From contig NZ_JAFG01000017.1 of NCBI RefSeq assembly GCF_000519305.1, forward strand, positions 1-58,414: DNA of 58,414 nt, written 5' to 3'. The notes under the pieces were generated by a model. That model made no database searches. It worked only from the letters and a program-made list of their open reading frames with translations, and was not told the origin of the DNA. This DNA comes from Mesorhizobium ciceri WSM4083. GTDB taxonomy: Bacteria > Pseudomonadota > Alphaproteobacteria > Rhizobiales > Rhizobiaceae. Position numbers and translations under genes: made by a program. Below are positions 16,684 to 26,044 of this stretch, one piece after another; positions within the stretch are counted from its first letter, which is position 1; every line of letters starts with the position of its first letter.

Positions 16684-17427
16684 TCAGTTTGCCGGCATCG
16701 GCCCAAAGCGGATGCGGAAGCGCCGGTTTTCACGGCCCTTCTTCTCGATCTTGCCGATGTGGATTTCGCCGACTTCTCCGGTGCTTTTCACATGGGTGCC
16801 GCCGCAGGGCTGGCTGTCCACCGAGGCGTTGTCGCCGATACAGACCAGGCGGATCTTGCCGGTGCCGACCGGCGGCCGCACGTTCTTGGATTTTACCAGG
16901 CCTGGATTGGCGGCCAGTTCCTCGTCGCTGATCAGTCTGACAAAGATCGGATGATCGGCCCGCACCAGCTCCATCAGCCCGGCGGTGACGTCCTCCTTGG
17001 TGAAGCCGGCATCCGGAGCGTCGAAGTCGACACGGCTGTCGTCCTCGGAAACCGAAGCACCGGTGATCGGAAACGGGCAGACGACGGTGAGCAGGTGGCA
17101 AGCCGCGTGCATGCGCATCAGGAGATGCCGCCGCTCCCAGTCGATCGCCAGCCTCAGCGCGTCGCCCACCTGCGGAACCGCCTGCTCCGGCGCTGGCACG
17201 TGTATGATCTCGTCCTTGGTCTCACCGGTGAGGGTGGCGGCAATGGCGATGCGGCTGCCATCGCCGCGTTCGAGATACCCGGTATCGCCCGGTTGGCCGC
17301 CCGAAGTGGCGTAGAAGATCGTCCGGTCGAGGATGATACCGCCGCGGTCGTTGACGGCAACCACCGTTGCGTCCGCCGTGCGCAGATAGGCGTCGTCACG
17401 AAACAGGGCGTCCGTCCTGTTTGCCAT
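16684..17427 (-). CDS. Alanyl-tRNA editing protein (AlaX-like)
   Basis: The 247-residue protein matches free-standing alanyl-tRNA synthetase editing domains, which deacylate mischarged seryl- or glycyl-tRNA(Ala). The zinc ligands are all present: His107 and His111 in HAACH, and Cys208 and His212 in CGGTH. The N-terminal half is the AlaRS-type beta barrel (YATSGGQPGDTG). Its ATG shares one base with the cysK stop (TGATG), so it is translated from the same message. The link with cysteine synthesis is unexplained. Confidence 0.9.
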   Translation of the reverse strand: MANRTDALFRDDAYLRTADATVVAVNDRGGIILDRTIFYATSGGQPGDTGYLERGDGSRIAIAATLTGETKDEIIHVPAPEQAVPQVGDALRLAIDWERRHLLMRMHAACHLLTVVCPFPITGASVSEDDSRVDFDAPDAGFTKEDVTAGLMELVRADHPIFVRLISDEELAANPGLVKSKNVRPPVGTGKIRLVCIGDNASVDSQPCGGTHVKSTGEVGEIHIGKIEKKGRENRRFRIRFGPMPAN

Positions 17428-18461
17428 CACGCGACTTTCTCGAACGGCACCGAAATTGTACTGCGCTGTTCCATCCAGCCCGGCACTGGCAGCTGCCTTT
17501 CGCGCAGGAATTCCGGGTTGAACAGTTTTGACTGATAGCGCGTGCCGTAATCGCAAAGAATGGTCACGATGGTGTGGCCGGGGCCTAGTTCCCTGGCCAG
17601 ACGGATCGCGCCGGCTATGTTGATACCGGTCGAGCCGCCGACGCAAAGCCCCTCTTCCTGGATCAGGTCGAAGACGATCGGCAGCGCATCCTCATCGGGG
17701 ATCTGGAATGAAAAATCCGGCGTGAACCCTTCGAGATTGGCGGTGATGCGCCCCTGCCCGATGCCTTCGGTGATCGAGCTGCCTTCGGACTTCAGCTCGC
17801 CGCTGGTGTAGAAAGAATAGAGCGCGGCCCCCAGCGGATCGGCGAGCGCGATCTTCACATCCCGGCTTTTCGCCTTCAGTCCGGAAGCGACGCCGGCCAG
17901 CGTTCCGCCCGAACCGACCGCCGAGACAAAGCCGTCGACCTTGCCGCCGGTCTGGTTCCAGATTTCCTCCGCCGTGGTGCGAATATGGCCGTCGCGGTTG
18001 GCGACATTGTCGAACTGGTTGGCCCAGATGGCGCCGTTCGGCTCCGTCCGCGCCATCTGCTCGGCCAGGCGGCCGGACAGCTTCACGTAATTGTTGGGGT
18101 TCTTGTAGGGCACGGCAGGCACCTCGATCAGCTCGGCGCCGAGCAGTTTGATCGTGTCCTTCTTTTCCTGGCTCTGCGTGTCCGGGATGACGATGACGGT
18201 GCGGTAGCCTAGCGCCTTGGCAACCAGCGTCAGTCCAATGCCGGTGTTGCCGGCCGTTCCCTCGACGATCACACCGCCGGGCCTCAGCAGCCCGCGCTGC
18301 TCGGCGTCGCGGATGATGAACAGGCCGGCACGATCCTTGACCGACTGGCCCGGATTCATGAATTCGGCCTTGCCCAGGATCTCGCAACCAGTTTGTTCAG
18401 AAGCTTTGTTGAGGCGGATCAGAGGCGTGTTGCCGATCGCGTCGATCACAGAACGGGGCAT
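17427..18461 (-). CDS. cysK: Cysteine synthase A
   Basis: The 344-residue PLP enzyme makes cysteine from O-acetylserine and sulfide. It has GNTPLIRL, the PLP lysine Lys42 in NPGQSVKDRA, the substrate loop EGTAGNTGIG, and the phosphate-binding GSGGT. It is somewhat longer at the C-terminus than E. coli CysK, like the family found in rhizobia. The ATG at 18461 has AAGGA upstream; the 48 earlier residues of the open frame lack family character. It is the first gene of the four-gene minus-strand cluster ending with GNAT. Confidence 0.95.
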   Translation of the reverse strand: MPRSVIDAIGNTPLIRLNKASEQTGCEILGKAEFMNPGQSVKDRAGLFIIRDAEQRGLLRPGGVIVEGTAGNTGIGLTLVAKALGYRTVIVIPDTQSQEKKDTIKLLGAELIEVPAVPYKNPNNYVKLSGRLAEQMARTEPNGAIWANQFDNVANRDGHIRTTAEEIWNQTGGKVDGFVSAVGSGGTLAGVASGLKAKSRDVKIALADPLGAALYSFYTSGELKSEGSSITEGIGQGRITANLEGFTPDFSFQIPDEDALPIVFDLIQEEGLCVGGSTGINIAGAIRLARELGPGHTIVTILCDYGTRYQSKLFNPEFLRERQLPVPGWMEQRSTISVPFEKVA

Positions 18462-18687
18462 CCAGGATTCCTTGTGTGCGTGCGCCGAAACCCTAGAAAC
18501 CCGAAGCTGCGGTTTCAAGGCAAGAATTTGTCTGGTCCAGTCGCATTTGCAGTGCTGTTGTTGCGTCGGCGCTTCCCGAGGCTGGCCTCTTGCGCCACTG
18601 TTCATTTCCGGCTGACGTTGAAAAGCGGCTTTTCATTCGATTTCTTCACCGCTAGAGCAAAGCACCAACAAGTCGACAGGGCGCAGC

Positions 18688-19509
18688 ATGACACTCTACC
18701 GGGCCAACCCGAAGCACGGCGTCGCCTGGATCACGGGCGGCTCAAGCGGCATCGGCCGTGCCCTGGCCAGGGATCTTGCTTCCCAGGGCTATGCCGTCGC
18801 GGTGACGGCGCTCGACGACGATCCGATCAACACGCTTGTCGTCGAGACCGCGCAGATGCCGGGCAGCGTCACGGCCTTTCCCTGCGATGTCACCGACGAG
18901 CCGCGCATGGCAAGAACCGTCGCCGCGATCGAGAAGGAACTCGGTCCCATCGTGCTCGCCATCTTCAATGCAGGGAACTACATTTCCACGCCGGGGGAGA
19001 ATCTTGTCGTCAACGACTTTCGCCGGTCCTTCGAGGTCAATTATTTCGGCATCATCAACGGCCTCGTGCCGGCGGTCGAACGCATGCGTGTGCGGGCGCG
19101 CGGCCATGTCGTTCTGGTCGGCTCCGTGACATCCTATTTCGGCTGGCCGACAACGGCCGCCTATGGCGGCACCAAGGCGGCCATCAACATCCTGGCCGAG
19201 TCGCTGAAGTATGATTTCGACAAGATGAATGTGCGTATCCAGGTGTTCAATCCAGGCTTCATCGACACCCCGCTGACCGAGAAGAACATGCTGCCCATGC
19301 CGGGACTGATGCCGGTCAGCCGCGCATCGCGCCGCATGGCGCGAGGCATCAGGTCGGGCGGCTTCGAAGTCCATTTCCCGCGCCGGACAAGCTGGCCCCT
19401 GAAACTGCTCGGCCTGCTGCCGAGGCCGCTGTGCAGAGGGTTTATCGGCCTGATGACCAGTTGGAAGGCGCGGCCTCTGCATTACGACCGCAAGCCGCCG
19501 ATCGAATAG
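18688..19509 (+). CDS. SDR family oxidoreductase
   Basis: The 273-residue short-chain dehydrogenase has the cofactor motif TGGSSGIG (residues 16-23), the structural NAG at 94-96, and the catalytic Ser146, Tyr159 and Lys163. It is therefore an NAD(P)-dependent oxidoreductase of the classical type. A hydrophobic C-terminal stretch (SWPLKLLGLLPRPLCRGFIGLM) suggests membrane association and possibly a lipid substrate. The substrate is not identifiable. It lies divergent to cysK and just before an alpha/beta hydrolase gene on the same strand. Confidence 0.88.
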   Translation: MTLYRANPKHGVAWITGGSSGIGRALARDLASQGYAVAVTALDDDPINTLVVETAQMPGSVTAFPCDVTDEPRMARTVAAIEKELGPIVLAIFNAGNYISTPGENLVVNDFRRSFEVNYFGIINGLVPAVERMRVRARGHVVLVGSVTSYFGWPTTAAYGGTKAAINILAESLKYDFDKMNVRIQVFNPGFIDTPLTEKNMLPMPGLMPVSRASRRMARGIRSGGFEVHFPRRTSWPLKLLGLLPRPLCRGFIGLMTSWKARPLHYDRKPPIE

Positions 19510-19587
19510 GACGCCTGCGAAATTGGCCGGCTCCCCGTTTCGGGCCGCCGTCGCCATGGTTGAGACAAATGCTGCGTGGAGTCTGCG

Positions 19588-20559
19588 ATGGGGCGACGGA
19601 TCGTGCTTGCTGTGCTGGGCCTTGTCATTCTCGCACTGACCTTCGTGCTCGGCCCGCGCGTTCGCGTCGACACCACGATCCGTTTCGATCCCTCGCTCAT
19701 CGGTGACGATCCGCAGGCCTATGTGGCAAAGGCGGAAGCCGCCATCCCCGGAATCCGCGACGGGCTGGAGAAGGAGATCGTCTGGGCCAATCCGATGGTG
19801 CATGCCAGGACGCCGCTGTCGATCGTCTACATCCACGGCTTTTCCGCATCGAAGGGCGAGGTCCGCCCGCTGCCCGACGAAGTGGCGGAACAGCTTGATG
19901 CCAATCTCTTCTACACACGCCTTACCGGTCACGGGCAGGATGGCGCGGCGATGACGCAAGGCAGCATCAACGCCTGGATCAACGACTATGAGGAGGCGCT
20001 CACCATCGGCCGGGCGATCGGCGACAAGGTGATCGTCATCTCGACTTCGACCGGCGGCTCGCTGGCGGTCTGGGCGGCAACGCAGCCCGGTGCGTCGGAC
20101 GGGGTGGCGGCGATTGCGTTCATCTCCCCGAACTTCGGCGTCAAGGCTTCGGGCGCCGAGATCCTGACCATGCCGTGGGGCAAACAGATCGCCAAGCTGG
20201 TCGCCGGCAAGGAACATAGCTTCGTGCCGCGCAACGCGCTGAATGAAAAATTCTGGACCACCCGCTATCCGATCGAAGCAACCTTGCCGATGCAGGCGCT
20301 GACCGAGCTTGCCTATGGTGCGCCGGTGGAGAAGGCGACCATCCCTGCTTTGTTCATCTTTTCTGATTCGGACAAGGTGGTGCGGGCCGACCGCACCCGC
20401 GAGATTGCCGGGCGCTGGGGCGCCCCGCATGAACTGGTTCCGGTCGACGACACCGGCGACCCGGACAATCACGTCATTGCCGGCGACGCGCTGTCGCCAT
20501 CGACCACGGCGTTTCTGGCGCAAAGGATCGCCGTCTGGATCGAAGCGGTGGTGAAGTAG
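19588..20559 (+). CDS. Membrane-anchored alpha/beta hydrolase with SxSxG nucleophile elbow
   Basis: The 323-residue protein begins with one N-terminal hydrophobic helix (IVLAVLGLVILALTFVLG). An alpha/beta hydrolase domain follows: oxyanion region YIHGFSAS, nucleophile Ser154 in STSTGG, acid region FSDSDKVV, and a late His in PDNHV. The usual GxSxG has Ser in place of the first Gly. ATG 19588 has GGAG upstream, so the GTG four codons earlier is unlikely. The substrate is unknown. It sits 78 bases after the SDR gene and may be co-transcribed. Confidence 0.82.
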   Translation: MGRRIVLAVLGLVILALTFVLGPRVRVDTTIRFDPSLIGDDPQAYVAKAEAAIPGIRDGLEKEIVWANPMVHARTPLSIVYIHGFSASKGEVRPLPDEVAEQLDANLFYTRLTGHGQDGAAMTQGSINAWINDYEEALTIGRAIGDKVIVISTSTGGSLAVWAATQPGASDGVAAIAFISPNFGVKASGAEILTMPWGKQIAKLVAGKEHSFVPRNALNEKFWTTRYPIEATLPMQALTELAYGAPVEKATIPALFIFSDSDKVVRADRTREIAGRWGAPHELVPVDDTGDPDNHVIAGDALSPSTTAFLAQRIAVWIEAVVK

Positions 20560-20568
20560 GCCGACGAA

Positions 20569-20606
20569 AAAGGGCGGCCGAAGCATCGCTTCAGCCGCCC
20601 TTTCCT
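20569..20606. terminator. Bidirectional terminator between convergent genes
   Basis: AAAGGGCGGC (20569-20578) pairs with GCCGCCCTTT (20594-20603). It lies between the plus-strand hydrolase and the minus-strand helicase, with A-rich and T-rich flanks on the two sides. Confidence 0.75.
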
Positions 20607-20662
20607 TGGTCTGTCCCGGCAATCAGCCAGGCTAAGCCTGACTGATTACAACGCGATCTGGC

Positions 20663-22087
<1,425 letters not shown>

Positions 22088-22495
22088 AATAATCTTCTTT
22101 CACGCGGCTTCTGGCCGCAAACATCGATGGCGGCAGGGCGCAACCTGCCGTCGAAAAAATTGATATGAAACGACAAGGCGGGCGGACGCTAACGTCCACT
22201 CGGCTGCGCTGTCGTGCCCGCAGGCATCATGCCACGGGGCTTTTTCGCCGCTTTGTGATGTACCGGAAAAGGGCCGATATACCGGAAAGAGGGAAAACAG
22301 ACGCAACCAGTCTCATTCGTCGAGAAGGCCGGATTCGTTCCCGGCCCAAGCGCCTATGGGCTGCATATGGCTGAGTTCACCGCCAAATGCAAGGGGCGTC
22401 ATGCTGCAGCGCAACAAAACCCGTGGCGCAAGCGGCGCTTGCGCTCGCTTGCCGGCACGATTACCACGAAATGCCGCTGGCTTGGGAGGTAATCG
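22088..22495. other. Divergent intergenic region between helicase and pccB
   Basis: This 408-base gap should carry promoters for both genes. Two direct copies of TACCGGAAA lie near 22262 and 22280, a possible operator. No gene, tRNA or clear terminator is seen. GGAGGT close to 22490 is the pccB ribosome site. Confidence 0.5.
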
Positions 22496-24028
22496 ATGAA
22501 AGACGTTCTGAAGGAACTCGAGCGCCGCCGCGAGATCGCCCGCATGGGTGGTGGCCAGGTCCGCATCGATGCCCAGCACAAGAAGGGCAAGCTCACCGCG
22601 CGCGAACGCATCGAGGTGTTTCTCGACGAAGGTTCGTTCGAGGAATTCGACATGTTTGTCGAGCATCGTTCGACCGATTTCGGCATGGAGAAGACCAAGA
22701 TCGCCGGCGACGGCGTCGTCACCGGCTGGGGCACGGTCAACGGCCGCCCGGTCTACCTCTTCGCCAAGGATTTTACCGTGTTCGGTGGTTCGTTGTCCGA
22801 AGCCCACGCCGAGAAGGTCATCAAGGTGCAGGAAATGGCGCTGCGCAATCGTGCGCCGATCATTGGCATCTATGACGCCGGCGGCGCGCGCATCCAGGAA
22901 GGCGTCGCCGCGCTCGGCGGCTACGCCGAGATTTTTCAGCGCAACGTTCTGGCCTCCGGCGTCATTCCGCAGATTTCCGTCATCATGGGGCCTTGCGCCG
23001 GCGGCGACGTCTATTCGCCTGCCATGACCGACTTCATCTTCATGGTGCGAGACACCTCCTACATGTTCGTCACCGGACCGGATGTGGTGAAGACCGTGAC
23101 CAACGAAACGGTGACCGCCGAGAGCCTCGGCGGCGCTTCCGTCCATACGACGAAATCGTCGATCGCCGACGGCGCCTATGACAATGACGTCGAGGCGCTG
23201 CTGCAGATGCGCCGGCTGGTCGACCTATTGCCGGCTTCCAACACATCGGAGCTTCCCGAGATCGAATGCTACCAGTCGGTCACCGACCATGATCTGTCAC
23301 TCGACCGGCTGATACCCGACAACGCCAACAAGCCCTACGACATCAAGGAGCTGATCCTGAAGGTTGCCGACGAAGGCGACTTCTTCGAGATCCAGCAGAA
23401 TTTTGCCAAGAACATCGTCACCGGCTTCGGACGCGTCGAGGGCCGCACGGTGGGCTTCGTCGCCAATCAGCCGATGGTGCTGGCCGGCGTGCTCGATTCC
23501 GATGCCAGCCGCAAGGCGGCCCGTTTCGTGCGCTTCTGCGACTGTTTTTCGATCCCGATCGTCACCTTCGTCGATGTCCCCGGCTTCCTGCCCGGTACGG
23601 CGCAGGAATATGGCGGGCTGATCAAGCATGGCGCGAAACTCCTGTTCGCCTATGCCGAGGCCACCGTGCCGAAGATCACCGTCATCACCCGCAAAGCCTA
23701 TGGCGGCGCCTATGACGTGATGGCGTCGAAACATCTGCGCGGCGACATGAACTACGCCTGGCCGACAGCGCAGATCGCGGTGATGGGCGCCAGGGGCGCG
23801 GTCGAGATCATCTACCGCAAGGACATCGGTGACGCCGAAAAGATCGCAGCCCATACAAAGGCTTACGAGGATCGCTTCCTGTCGCCCTTCGTCGCCGCCG
23901 AGCGCGGCTATGTCGATGAGGTGATCATGCCGCACTCGACCCGCCGCCGCATCGCCCGGGCGCTGCGCATGCTGCGCAACAAGGATATGCAGAACCCCTG
24001 GAAGAAGCACGACAACATCCCGTTGTGA
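22496..24028 (+). CDS. pccB: Propionyl-CoA carboxylase beta subunit
   Basis: The 510-residue carboxyltransferase subunit moves CO2 from carboxybiotin to propionyl-CoA, giving methylmalonyl-CoA. It has the two crotonase-like halves of the family, with VFGGSLSEAHAEKV, IYDAGGARIQEG, MGPCAGGDVYSPA, VDVPGFLPGTAQEYGG and the oxyanion region TRKAYGGAYDVM. The length fits PccB better than the shorter AccD. A strong GGAGGT site precedes the ATG. The alpha (biotin) subunit is not in this window, so it is probably encoded further along or elsewhere. Confidence 0.95.
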   Translation: MKDVLKELERRREIARMGGGQVRIDAQHKKGKLTARERIEVFLDEGSFEEFDMFVEHRSTDFGMEKTKIAGDGVVTGWGTVNGRPVYLFAKDFTVFGGSLSEAHAEKVIKVQEMALRNRAPIIGIYDAGGARIQEGVAALGGYAEIFQRNVLASGVIPQISVIMGPCAGGDVYSPAMTDFIFMVRDTSYMFVTGPDVVKTVTNETVTAESLGGASVHTTKSSIADGAYDNDVEALLQMRRLVDLLPASNTSELPEIECYQSVTDHDLSLDRLIPDNANKPYDIKELILKVADEGDFFEIQQNFAKNIVTGFGRVEGRTVGFVANQPMVLAGVLDSDASRKAARFVRFCDCFSIPIVTFVDVPGFLPGTAQEYGGLIKHGAKLLFAYAEATVPKITVITRKAYGGAYDVMASKHLRGDMNYAWPTAQIAVMGARGAVEIIYRKDIGDAEKIAAHTKAYEDRFLSPFVAAERGYVDEVIMPHSTRRRIARALRMLRNKDMQNPWKKHDNIPL

Positions 24029-24040
24029 GGCAGCGGTAAG

Positions 24041-26044
24041 TTACTCTTCTTCCGCCGCCCCAAACCCCGCTCCCATGGTGGCTCGCACGGGGCTGCCCCA
24101 TGGCGTCGCGTGGTTGTCGATGCGCATCTGGAAGATGAAGTAGGTCGGCGAGCAGAAGCCGATGCCTTTGACTTTGCCAATGCCTGGCGTGTCCGGCGGC
24201 AGCGACTGGCACATATAGTCCTCGCGGCAGAAATGATCGGCCGAACAGGCCGGCCGGTTGCCGCGATTGACGGCGCCGCCAAGGCATTGGTCGAAATTGT
24301 TGGTGGCCACGCAGATGTCGAATTTCTTGCCGCCGACCAGCCCGCAGATCTCGTTCGGCATCGGCTTGCCGGCTTTGAAGGCGGCGAATGTGCGGTCGTT
24401 GTCATCGCAGCGGCGATAGGCGATGCCGCCCGGCACGCCGATCTTCGGCGGACGGCAGGTGTAGGCGGTGCGCGAAACGTCAGGCGCGAAAGCCGCGAAC
24501 TGGCCCGATTTGCTGTAGCGGTCGTTGAAAGGCTGCGCCGCGTTGCTGGCGATCGAGCCGGTCAGGCAGGGATGCCCGGAAAATATTTTTTCGCTGTCCT
24601 TGGGCAGCAGGCATTGCGCCAGTTTCGTCTGCACGCCCGAAGCGGTGGCCAGCGGCGTGCAGACGGTGCCGCCACCGCATTGCCAGGTCGCACCAAAGCG
24701 GGCCGCATCTTCCGGCATCAGGCACGGCATGGTCATCTCGGCCGGCGCGTAATCGACCGCATCGGCGTTCGTCCAGACCGCCGGCGGCGCAAAGGAGAGC
24801 GGACGGAAGCGGTTCGGCTGCTTGCCTTCGGCCGTGGCGGCGAGCCACGCCTGGCGCCGCGGGATCTCGGCATGAAGATGCGGTGAAATCCCGACCTCGA
24901 TGCGGTTCAACGGCGACGTCGTCTTGTCGTCTAGCCCGATGAAATGGAAACCGGCGGTGGAGCCGGCCTGATGGCAACCCTGGCAGGCGCCATTGTCCAG
25001 CCGCTCGATCAGCGCTTCCGGCGTGCGCACCAGTTTCAGCGCGGAATAATCGAGCGGTGCGAATTCCTCGGGTGGGAATAATTGCGTAAACGGATGATTG
25101 GCCTGCCGTGCACTGCCGAAAGTCGACCATGAGATGATCTTCCTGGCCAGGAACTCGTCGGGGATTTCATAAACACCTTCGTCGACCGCCGGCAAATTGG
25201 CGCCGACATAGGCGGCGAGCCGTGCCTTCATCGCCGCGTCCTGCGAGAGTCGTGCGGTGTCGGGCGTGTTCTCCAGCGGCTTCTCGCTGATAGCAGCGCC
25301 ATCGATGCCGAATACCCGCATGAGATAGGCCGCCTGCCCGCCGAACTCGGTTTCCTGGCCGGACGGGAAGCGCACCACCTGCGCGTTGAGCTCCAGCTGC
25401 TTGAAGGTCAGCCCAGCTCTCTCCAGCGGCCCGCCGGTCAGCCAGCCGGCATCGACGCTCTCGTCAAGCTGTGGCGTCCAGCGTCCGACAGTGCCGACGC
25501 AGCCGCCATCGGCATCGGGCGCGGCGCTGTAGACGGCATTAAAATTGAACGGCAGGCGCGATGCCAGCAGCTTGCCGTTCTTGCGAAAACTGTAGGCCAG
25601 GCGGTAGATGAAGCGCACCTCGCCGCAGCTCCTGTCGCCTTGCAGCATGGTGAAGTCGCGACGGTCGAGCCGGTTGACGACGCCGACCAGCCGGAAGCGC
25701 GCGGCATCGGTCTTGAGCCAGCGCATGTCCATGATGCGGCCGACATTGCCGTCGGTGACCTCGTAGAGCGGCCGCCCGCCGGCCTTCATCTCGGCACGGA
25801 GTGCTGCAACATCGGAGGCTACCGTTTCGACGATGGCGTGATAGGCCGGCGCCTCGTCGTAAAGCGTCTTCAGGCCGTCCTCGCCGTCGACCGCGAAAAC
25901 GTCGGCAAAGCCATAGCCCTTGGCATCGAGCGCAGCGAGCACCGCCGGGTCGTCGATGATCGTCACAGGACCTTGGGCGCGCGCCGTCGACGCCACGAAG
26001 GCGCCAAAGAGAGTGGCGAGCAGCAGAGCCAGGGGGCGTTTCAT
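24041..26044 (-). CDS. Exported cysteine-rich protein with one CxxCH motif
   Basis: The 667-residue product begins with a signal peptide (KRPLALLLATLFGAFVASTARAQ). A mixed region follows to about residue 340, then CQGCH at 354-358, the covalent heme attachment pattern. The final 230 residues have many cysteines, for example WQCGGGTVC and CSADHFCREDYMC, probably disulfide-bonded in the periplasm. I do not recognise a named family. The start at 26044 overlaps the nnr stop as ATGA. It could be a periplasmic mono-heme protein or a disulfide-rich secreted protein in which CxxCH is incidental. Confidence 0.75.
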   Translation of the reverse strand: MKRPLALLLATLFGAFVASTARAQGPVTIIDDPAVLAALDAKGYGFADVFAVDGEDGLKTLYDEAPAYHAIVETVASDVAALRAEMKAGGRPLYEVTDGNVGRIMDMRWLKTDAARFRLVGVVNRLDRRDFTMLQGDRSCGEVRFIYRLAYSFRKNGKLLASRLPFNFNAVYSAAPDADGGCVGTVGRWTPQLDESVDAGWLTGGPLERAGLTFKQLELNAQVVRFPSGQETEFGGQAAYLMRVFGIDGAAISEKPLENTPDTARLSQDAAMKARLAAYVGANLPAVDEGVYEIPDEFLARKIISWSTFGSARQANHPFTQLFPPEEFAPLDYSALKLVRTPEALIERLDNGACQGCHQAGSTAGFHFIGLDDKTTSPLNRIEVGISPHLHAEIPRRQAWLAATAEGKQPNRFRPLSFAPPAVWTNADAVDYAPAEMTMPCLMPEDAARFGATWQCGGGTVCTPLATASGVQTKLAQCLLPKDSEKIFSGHPCLTGSIASNAAQPFNDRYSKSGQFAAFAPDVSRTAYTCRPPKIGVPGGIAYRRCDDNDRTFAAFKAGKPMPNEICGLVGGKKFDICVATNNFDQCLGGAVNRGNRPACSADHFCREDYMCQSLPPDTPGIGKVKGIGFCSPTYFIFQMRIDNHATPWGSPVRATMGAGFGAAEEE

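Noticed and set aside
24110..24886. Long plus-strand open frame opposite the CxxCH protein
   Set aside because: No family resemblance, and the opposite strand has a signal peptide, motifs and coupled start.
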